Source of the DNA: an uncultured Flavobacteriaceae bacterium
Lineage (GTDB): Bacteria; Bacteroidota; Bacteroidia; Flavobacteriales; Flavobacteriaceae
Direction of reading: 5' to 3'
Length of the DNA stretch: 52,488 nucleotides
NCBI GenBank assembly: GCA_937773465.1
Contig: CALJVK010000020.1
Span: 1 to 52,488 of the forward strand
The position numbers and the translations under genes were made by a program. The notes beneath the pieces were generated by a model that was given only the letters and a program-made list of their open reading frames with translations, did no database searches and was not told the origin of the DNA. Shown here piece after piece: positions 46,799 through 52,488 of this stretch; the stretch's first letter is position 1; each line of letters opens with the position of its first letter.

Positions 46799-47176
46799 TT
46801 AAAAAGGCAGATCATCTGGCTCATTATCGCTTATATTGTCTGCTGGTTCAAAAGCATCAGCTGGCGGAACAGGAGGAATACTTGATTCTGAATCATCTGT
46901 CATAACCTTTTCAATTCTCCAGCCTTGAATTGAGTTAAAATACTTCACTTCTCCTTGTGGACTTTCCCATTCTCTTCCTCTTAAATTGATGTCTACTTTA
47001 ACTGATTCGCTAACTTTATAGGAGTTTAAAATATCGCACTTATCCTGAATAAATTCAATTAAAAGGTCTTGTGGGTATTGTTCTTCTGTTGTTATAACTA
47101 ATTCTCTTTTTCTAAATCCGTTACTTCCGTATTCTTTTGTTTCGTTAATTAGTTTGATTTTTCCTGTAATATCCAT
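46799..47176 (-). CDS. DUF3127 family protein
   Basis: 125 aa. SNGFRKRELVITTEEQYPQD and NLRGREWESPQGEVKYFNSI match DUF3127, an OB-fold-like, single-strand-binding-protein-like family common in Bacteroidota. The C-terminal tail is acidic and Pro-rich, ending in SDNEPDDLPF, which resembles the SSB-type acidic tail (DDDLPF/DDDIPF). This suggests a nucleic-acid-binding role with protein partners. Function not proven. The 115 bases upstream hold no clear promoter match. Confidence 0.88.
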   Translation of the reverse strand: MDITGKIKLINETKEYGSNGFRKRELVITTEEQYPQDLLIEFIQDKCDILNSYKVSESVKVDINLRGREWESPQGEVKYFNSIQGWRIEKVMTDDSESSIPPVPPADAFEPADNISDNEPDDLPF

Positions 47177-47291
47177 TTTGTTAAATAATTTTTTATAAAA
47201 TTAAAGAATTTTTAGTCCTTATTTTAAGTAAATAAAAGATTTATAATCAATAATATTAACAACTTGATCAAAATAAAAAAAATATGATCTT

Positions 47292-47681
47292 TTATAAGAA
47301 CAAATTTATTGATTTAGCCAGATCTTTAAACTCTTTATCAGACACTTTAACTTTCTTCTTGAAATTAACATCATCCATAGAATTTAATGGAATTAAATGG
47401 ACGTGAGCATGAGGCACTTCTAGACCAATAACAGAGACACCTATTCTTTTACAAGAAACCGTTTTCTTTAATGCTTTAGCAATTTTTTTAGAAAAATTCA
47501 TTAAATCTTTATAATCATTATCATCTAAATCAAAAATAAGATCTACTTCTTTTTTAGGAATACAAAGCGTATGGCCAAATGCATTTGGATTTATATCTAA
47601 AAAAGCAAAGCAATTAGATGTTTCTGCTACCTTGTAACAAGGTATTTGTCCGTTTATAATTTGAGTAAAAATAGAATTCAA
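47292..47681 (-). CDS. HIT family protein
   Basis: 129 aa. Histidine triad in VPHAHVHLIPLN (HxHxH), with DINPNAFGHTLCIPKKEV earlier. HIT proteins hydrolyse nucleotide phosphoramidates or dinucleotides; the substrate is unknown. It lies 3 bases after greA, so they are co-transcribed. This greA-HIT order is common in Bacteroidota. Confidence 0.93.
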   Translation of the reverse strand: MNSIFTQIINGQIPCYKVAETSNCFAFLDINPNAFGHTLCIPKKEVDLIFDLDDNDYKDLMNFSKKIAKALKKTVSCKRIGVSVIGLEVPHAHVHLIPLNSMDDVNFKKKVKVSDKEFKDLAKSINLFL

Positions 47682-47684
47682 GAT

Positions 47685-48158
47685 TTATCTTTCAATAGAA
47701 ATGATTTCAAACTTAAGAGTTCCGTTTGGAACTATTACTTCGGCAACTTCACCTACTTTTTTACCTAAAAGGCCTTTGCCAATTGGTGAACTAACAGAAA
47801 TTTTTCCTGATTTTAAATCAGCTTCACTTTCTGCAACTAATTTGTAATTTAATTGCATTTGGTTATTTAAATTCTTGATTTTAACCTTGGAAAGAACCAA
47901 AACTTTACTAAGATCAAGTTGAGATTCATCGATTACCCTAGCATTAGAGAAAACCTCCTCTAACTTCGATATCTTCATTTCTAACATGCCTTGAGCCTCT
48001 TTTGCAGCATCATATTCAGCATTCTCACTTAAATCTCCTTTATCTCTAGCTTCGCCTATTGCATTTGAAGCCTTTGGTCTTTCAATATCTTTTAAATGAC
48101 TTAATTCATCTTTAAGTTTTTTTAAACCCTCTATTGTATAATAAGAAACATCGCTCAT
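47685..48158 (-). CDS. greA: Transcription elongation factor GreA
   Basis: 157 aa from MSDVSYYTIEGL; an ATG two codons earlier (48164) is also possible. N-terminal coiled-coil (LKKLKDELSHLKDIERPKAS, GDLSENAEYDAAKEAQGMLE with the acidic tip) and a C-terminal FKBP-like domain (ISVSSPIGKGLLGKKVGEVA). It stimulates transcript cleavage by stalled RNA polymerase. Upstream in its leader lies a terminator-like hairpin (48171-48199) that suggests attenuation. Confidence 0.96.
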   Translation of the reverse strand: MSDVSYYTIEGLKKLKDELSHLKDIERPKASNAIGEARDKGDLSENAEYDAAKEAQGMLEMKISKLEEVFSNARVIDESQLDLSKVLVLSKVKIKNLNNQMQLNYKLVAESEADLKSGKISVSSPIGKGLLGKKVGEVAEVIVPNGTLKFEIISIER

Positions 48159-48170
48159 AATCATTATTTT

Positions 48171-48199
48171 AAAACAAAAAATCCCTATTTATTTGGGAT
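48171..48199 (-). terminator. Terminator-like hairpin in the greA leader
   Basis: The minus strand reads ATCCC AAATAAATA GGGAT followed by TTTTTGTTTT; GREA's ATG lies 7-13 bases downstream of the T-tract. Upstream on this strand lies the antisense of a divergent gene, whose neighbour has its own terminator, so this hairpin is not needed to end another transcript. It may attenuate greA. Confidence 0.6.
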
Positions 48200-48254
48200 A
48201 TAAAGCTAATATACGAAATTATTAAATCTATAATATTTTGATTAATTTCATCAA

Positions 48255-48686
48255 ATGATGATACGTATAAAAAGTATACTGATTTTGTCTTTTATTTTGG
48301 TCACTTCATGTTCAAAAAATGAGATAAATAGAAATCCATATCTTCAAAACATCAGTTTTGAAAAAACAATAAACCTTAATTTGCCACAATACGATAATTT
48401 AAATTATAATGGTGGAGCAGTTTATTTAAGTTCGGGCGGAATAAAAGGATTAATCTTATTTAATTTTAGCAATCAGATATTTGCTTGGGAAGCTAGTTGT
48501 CCTAACCAGTATCCTTCGTCATGTACAACAATGGAAATAGACGGAGTACAAACAGTTTGTAATTGTGATGATTATAAATACAGTTTAGCAACTGGACAAT
48601 TACTTTCAAACTCTGAAAATGATTCCTATCCGATGAAATTATATTTTTCTGAAAAAAATGGTAATTCAGTCCGAATATCGAACTGA
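48255..48686 (+). CDS. Lipoprotein with a degenerate Rieske-like domain
   Basis: 143 aa; lipoprotein signal (MIRIKSILILSFILVTSC). The mature part has the layout of a small Rieske domain (FAWEASCPNQYPSSCTTMEI ... VQTVCNCDDYKYSLATGQLL), but the His ligands of the CxH/CxxH pairs are absent: CPN and CNCDD. It is therefore unlikely to hold a normal 2Fe-2S cluster, although four Cys remain (two more than a bare CxH/CxxH needs). Divergent from greA, convergent with the metal-type TonB receptor. Function unknown. Confidence 0.65.
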   Translation: MMIRIKSILILSFILVTSCSKNEINRNPYLQNISFEKTINLNLPQYDNLNYNGGAVYLSSGGIKGLILFNFSNQIFAWEASCPNQYPSSCTTMEIDGVQTVCNCDDYKYSLATGQLLSNSENDSYPMKLYFSEKNGNSVRISN

Positions 48687-48692
48687 ATTACC
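48651..48692 (-). terminator. Terminator of the His/Asp-tract TonB receptor
   Basis: GGTAATTCAGT (48660-48670) and ACTGAATTACC (48682-48692) form a perfect 11-bp stem with an 11-base loop. On the minus strand it is followed by ATTTTTTT. The hairpin overlaps the last codons and stop of the opposing lipoprotein gene. It lies 22 bases after the receptor stop. Confidence 0.75.
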
Positions 48693-49744
48693 AAATTAAA
48701 TTAGCAAATAATATTAAAATTTATAGTTTAGACCAAAAGAGATGTTTCTTCCCATTTCATGGATACCCATCTTTTTAAATCTTGACAAATGATCAAAGTA
48801 CTCCGTATCTAATAAGTTATTAATAGACCAGACAAAACCTAAATTATTATTAGTTAGGTTAAATTCATGACTTCCTGAAAGATTCATCAGTAAATATGAA
48901 TCTGTTGCAGTTTCAAACTGTCCAACATTATTTTGTTTTCCTTTAGAAATAATACTAATCTTATAATTATTATTATTAAAATCTAAATTAAACGCATGTT
49001 TAAAAGTAAAAGGTGATATAAATGGCAAGTAGCCACCCTCAGATTTTTCACCTGAAACATACTCTAACGATGTTTTGTAAGAAAGCCAATCTAATGAAGT
49101 AGATTTAGAAAAATAAAGTTCACCACCCATTAAAGATGCATCAGCTTGAGAATAATTATAAACTGGCATAGAATTAATTGTTTGTCCTGAAGGTTCTAAA
49201 TAGATATAATCTTGAATTGAGTTATAAAAAACATCTAAACCAAAACTAGAGTCTGAATCAAAAGCAGAAATAGAAATATCCGTTTGAAAGTTTTTTTCCT
49301 CAATTAAATTACTGTCTCCAATTTCATATTGAGCAGTGCCGTGATGAACTCCATCTGAAAACAACTCAGAAAGATTAGGTGCTCTATAACCATTTGAAAA
49401 ATTAAGTCTAAAAATTTTATTTTCAGAAAAATTTCTTTTAAATCCTAAAGATGATGTGAAACTATTATAATTCTTATCAAAACTTGAAGTTGTTATTTTT
49501 CTATTATCAGTTCTAAGACCAATTAAAACATCCCATTTTGAAGTATGTATATGAGACATAGCATATACACCAAAGTCTTTTTTATCAGCATTTGGTATTA
49601 ATTCTTCCTCTGCATGATTAGTATTAGTTTGAGATAAAACATTAGCTCCAAAGATTAATTCTAATTTTTCAGTTTTTGGAAAAATATATTTAAGATCAAA
49701 AGTTGTTGTCTCTAAATCCATATTTAACGCAGGACCCTCTCCAT

Positions 49745-49855
49745 GTTCGTCGTGATCATCATGGTCATCATCATGATCGTCGTCATGATCGTCATCATCA
49801 TGCATCATCATCATCATCACCATGATCGTCGTCATGATCGTCATGTCCTTCCTCT
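49745..49855 (-). repeat. His/Asp-coding simple repeat 2 (contains the frameshift)
   Basis: Imperfect tandem GAT/GAC/CAT codons on the minus strand. Near 49798-49805 a run of GATGATGATGAT is followed by GCATGATGATGAC, where one extra G (or two missing bases) changes frame. Such triplet-rich DNA is prone to slippage in cells and to misassembly. Confidence 0.85.
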
Positions 49856-49989
49856 TCGTGTTCACCAAACTCCTTTCTCTTGTTAGAACTAAATCCTAAA
49901 GTAAATTCAATCTCAGATTTATTATTAAAAAGAAGTCTGTTTTTCCAAGAAATCATAGTATTTGTAAGGTCTTGATAACTTTTTTCTTC

Positions 49990-50095
49990 TTCATGCTCAT
50001 CGTGATCGTCATCATCATGATCATCATCATCATGATCGTCGTCATCGTCGTCGTCATGATCATCATCGTCATCATGATCGTCATGATCTTCCTCA
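49990..50095 (-). repeat. His/Asp-coding simple repeat 1
   Basis: In-frame tract of GAT/GAC/CAT codons encoding stretches such as HDDHDDDDDHDDDDDDDHDD, probably an extracellular metal-gathering loop of the receptor. It is similar in sequence to the second tract about 150 bases further along the gene, so recombination between them is possible. Confidence 0.85.
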
Positions 50096-50899
50096 CCGTG
50101 TGGAATCCCAATTTCAGAATCATTAATATTGACTCTTAGATCTGAAATAAAATTATCTGACGTGTAACCTAACCCAAATTTTAAATCACTATTTTTAAAA
50201 TAAGTGTTTTCTACTTCTCCATCAGGAGTGTTAAAATCCTTATTATCTACAAGACTGGCTTGAACCAAGTAAGATAATTTATTTAAACCTCCTTTAATTC
50301 CTAAGTTAGTTGTAAGACCTTGATAATTTGAATTATAAATAGTTCCTAGCTCTATTTCAGTTCCCTCTCCATTATAATATGAATCTGGATTTACGTAAAC
50401 TACTCCACCAATGGCATCACTTCCATATAAAACAGACATTGGACCTTTAATTATTTCAACTGACCCAACTCCAAAACCTGAAATTTCCATTCCATGTTCA
50501 GCTCCCCATTGCTGGTTTTCAACTCTCATGAATTGATTAAAGACAGTAATACGATTAGAAGATAGACCTCTTATTACAGGTTTTGATATACCTGGACCTG
50601 TTGAAATTATAGAAAATCCTGGAATTTCTTGAACAGCATCAGAGAAGTTCAATCTTTTAATGTAGTTTAAATTATTAAAATTTAATTTTTTGACATTAAG
50701 TACATTGTTTTTGACAGACTCTTTAAAAGGTGTAGATACCACTACCTCATCGAGTTCTACAGAAATTATAGAATCATTTTCTTGAGTACTTTGAGCGATA
50801 ATTTGATTAGTGCTAATTAATAGCAATGCCATTAAGGCAAATTTTGTAATATTTTTCATTTATTTATTTATTTATTTTGATTGATTTGATTGATAAAAT

Positions 50900-51205
50900 T
50901 TAGCAATCAACTGGGGGGCCTCTGGAATCAAAATAATTTAAATAATTTGAAAAAACTATATAATTATAAGTCGTATTGTACTTATAATTAGTTGGAAATT
51001 CATTAAATGAATAATTATTATTGTCAGAATTAAATTCAATATCTAAACGAATAAAATCACATGTACAACAATCTATTTCAACTTCATGAAAGTGAAGGTT
51101 TTGCTCGGAACAAGTAACATGTTCTTCATATAAAAAATGATTTAAGCCAAAAACTGAAGGTAGGCTTAATATTCCAATAAGAATAAAACTTATTATACTC
51201 TTCAC
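50900..51205 (-). CDS. Small secreted Cys/His-rich protein between two TonB receptor genes
   Basis: 101 aa. Signal peptide (MKSIISFILIGILSLPSVFG), then EEHVTCSEQNLHFHEVEIDC and CTCDF, that is four Cys and three His within 25 residues, suited to binding a metal ion. It ends RGPPVDC. It lies 19 bases after one receptor gene and 40 before the His/Asp-tract receptor, all on one strand, so it is probably part of the same metal-uptake operon. I recall similar small proteins ending in RGPP/RAPP near metal receptors in Flavobacteriia, but no named family. Confidence 0.72.
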   Translation of the reverse strand: MKSIISFILIGILSLPSVFGLNHFLYEEHVTCSEQNLHFHEVEIDCCTCDFIRLDIEFNSDNNNYSFNEFPTNYKYNTTYNYIVFSNYLNYFDSRGPPVDC

Positions 51206-51224
51206 TCGGCAAAACTAATGAAAT

Positions 51225-52488
51225 TTAGAATTTAAAAGTCAATCCTATTAAAAAATTTCTTTCAGCCTGTGGATAATATCCAGCTCCATCTAAAGTTTTA
51301 ACCTGTCCAGGGGAAGACCATGTGTCGTCATAAGTGTAATAATATCCATTTGAAACGTATTCTTTATCAAAAATATTATTAAACAGTCCAGAAATTATAA
51401 TTTGATCAAAAATCTGATTTGAATTTAAACTGAAGCTAAAGTTTATGTTATTGACAAAATAACTATCTAGAATTGAATTAACTGCGTCTGTATTACCCAT
51501 AAATTGCTTTCCAACATACTTTGACAGAAAACTAATCATTAGCCTATCATTTGGAGAATATACAATTGAATTTGATGTAATAATTTCAGGTGAAAAGGAT
51601 ATATTAGTTTTACCAAAATCAAATATTTTTCCATCAAATTTTGATAAAACTTGTTGATTTTTATTGGAACTTAATGTAAGATTTGTATTTATTAAAAAAT
51701 CTTCTGAAAGTTTCACACTTGCTTCTGTCTCAATACCCATTCTATAACTTGATCCACTGTTGGTTCGAATTGGAGTTCCTACATCGTCGAGTTCTCCTGT
51801 AAGAACTAATTGTTCATTGTAAAGCATGTAGTACGCGTTTAAGTTTAATCTTAAACCATTCTTTCTAAAACGCCAACCTAATTCGAAATCATTTAATTGC
51901 TCTGGCTTAATGTTTATATTACTTTCATAATCACTACGACTGGGCTCTCTGTTTGCTCTTGAATAAGAACCGTAAAACATTGAGGCTGGACTATGAGTTA
52001 ACGATAAACCAAGTTTTGGATTGAAAAAACTATAAGATTGATCAATCAACATGTTAACCAAATCTGATGTTATACCTGAGGTTTTATAATTTAGATTTCT
52101 AAGCTGAAGATCTCCATAAAATTCTAATTTATTGCTTAACAAATAAGAAGCTTTTGCAAAAACACTAAAGTCTGTTTTTTTACCATTCCCATTATAATAT
52201 CTATCTCTTAAAGAACTGTTTTTACTAAAATTTCTAGCCCAAATAACCTCGCCATAGTGATCGCCACTGTAGGTGCTGTAAGAGCTATTAAACATTAAGT
52301 TAAGCCTGCTTGTTTTGTAATTTGCTGACGCATTCAAAACATAGAAATTATTATCTAACCACCGTCGTCTTATTAAATCTGTTGTTCCTGTTTTATTTCC
52401 TTGTTCATCAATATCTGAAACTACTATTCCACCATATGTATCTATAGCATCGTCTTCCCTAAATTGTTCAAAATACCCTCTACCATAT
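51225..52488 (-). CDS. TonB-dependent receptor, C-terminal part (partial)
   Basis: The frame is open through the window edge (YGRGYFEQFREDD near the edge), so the N-terminus and plug lie outside; a TTG at 52337 is internal. About 420 residues of barrel are visible: alternating aromatic strands, the FFNPKLGLSLTHSPASMFYG and YGSYSRANREPSRSDYESNI regions, ANREPSR being typical of receptor barrels. It ends ERNFLIGLTFKF with the C-terminal Phe. It is the first visible gene of the small cluster with the Cys/His protein and the His/Asp receptor. The ligand is not known; a metal or metallophore is inferred from neighbours. Confidence 0.85.
   Translation of the reverse strand, partial: YGRGYFEQFREDDAIDTYGGIVVSDIDEQGNKTGTTDLIRRRWLDNNFYVLNASANYKTSRLNLMFNSSYSTYSGDHYGEVIWARNFSKNSSLRDRYYNGNGKKTDFSVFAKASYLLSNKLEFYGDLQLRNLNYKTSGITSDLVNMLIDQSYSFFNPKLGLSLTHSPASMFYGSYSRANREPSRSDYESNINIKPEQLNDFELGWRFRKNGLRLNLNAYYMLYNEQLVLTGELDDVGTPIRTNSGSSYRMGIETEASVKLSEDFLINTNLTLSSNKNQQVLSKFDGKIFDFGKTNISFSPEIITSNSIVYSPNDRLMISFLSKYVGKQFMGNTDAVNSILDSYFVNNINFSFSLNSNQIFDQIIISGLFNNIFDKEYVSNGYYYTYDDTWSSPGQVKTLDGAGYYPQAERNFLIGLTFKF

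Larger units (their letters stand above)
48714..50859 (-). pseudogene. TonB-dependent receptor with His/Asp tracts (ZnuD-like), one frameshift
   Basis: N-terminal frame from 50859: signal peptide MKNITKFALMALLLISTNQI, plug domain (FSDAVQEIPGFSIISTGPGI, KPVIRGLSSNRI, MSVLYGSDAIGGVVYVNP), then loops with dense His/Asp/Glu tracts near residues 255-290 and 335-370. In the second tract the frame ends (GDDDDDA stop, about 49798). The rest continues one base out as HDDDDHDDDHDDDHDD and a complete barrel to 48714 (GRNISFGLNYKF), about 714 aa in total. His/Asp-rich loops are known in the zinc receptor ZnuD, so import of a divalent metal is likely. A small Cys/His protein and another receptor lie upstream. 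Confidence 0.85.

Noticed and set aside
49800..49868. Start of the C-terminal receptor frame as a separate gene beginning with a Met-rich peptide
   Set aside because: The Met/Thr-rich start is the His/Asp repeat read in the wrong frame; the real protein continues from the upstream frame.
1..52488. Defence system, prophage, integrative element or CRISPR array
   Set aside because: No transposase, integrase, Cas, restriction or phage gene and no regular spaced repeats were found; the gene content is housekeeping and envelope functions.

Overview
The window looks like a chromosomal segment of a marine-type member of the Bacteroidota, class Flavobacteriia. The sequence is strongly AT-rich. It carries TonB-dependent receptors with carboxypeptidase-like N-terminal domains, a protein with a type IX secretion sorting domain, and GLPGLI, DUF6588, HTTM, DUF3098 and DUF3127 family proteins. 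Several genes are preceded by the Bacteroidota -7 element TAnnTTTG, and most start codons lack a Shine-Dalgarno sequence. I see no phage, CRISPR array, IS element, tRNA or rRNA gene.

Layout. (1) 1-5206 (+): a probable iron-uptake operon of DUF4856 protein (partial), imelysin-like lipoprotein, HTTM membrane protein and FecA-like TonB receptor. (2) 5228-10712 (-): an aromatic amino acid operon (pheA, aminotransferase, tyrA, DAHP synthase-chorismate mutase) with rsgA and dtd at its 3' end. It is preceded by a 25-codon Phe/Tyr-rich leader peptide and an intrinsic terminator abutting pheA, which reads as a textbook attenuator. (3) 10743-17924 (-): GLPGLI gene, outer-membrane beta-barrel gene, DUF6588 gene, a SAM-II-like riboswitch, metY and metX. 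Four successive genes here (10743 to about 16345) are broken by many single-base indels, mostly insertions, while genes on both sides are clean. (4) 18050-26835: deoxynucleoside kinase, membrane pyrophosphatase, pyruvate dehydrogenase E1 beta, etfBA, a bifunctional-nuclease-family protein, a nucleoside transporter and thyA. (5) 27019-33003: a large frameshifted secreted BNR/PA/T9SS protein, a coupled lipoprotein, and a broken class V aminotransferase gene. (6) 33069-47681: housekeeping and envelope genes, including a dihydrofolate reductase fused to a 2TM membrane domain, fabD, a DegT-family aminotransferase, waaA, surE, lpxB, an AsnC regulator, a SemiSWEET, leuS, the ftsX-DUF3098-uppP-truB cluster, aat, a DUF3127 protein and a HIT protein. 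(7) 47685-52488: greA with a terminator-like hairpin in its leader, a degenerate Rieske-like lipoprotein, and a probable metal (zinc-type) uptake cluster of two TonB receptors around a small Cys/His-rich secreted protein. One of these receptors has two long His/Asp tracts and a frameshift inside one of them.

The most interesting signals are regulatory: the Phe/Tyr leader attenuator, the SAM-II-like element with an extra complementary segment, the hairpin before greA, and the terminator between DUF4856 and imelysin. Next come the membrane-tethered DHFR fusion and the His/Asp-tract receptor with its small partner. The clustered frameshifts look more like unpolished consensus than biology, but the sequence alone cannot settle that.
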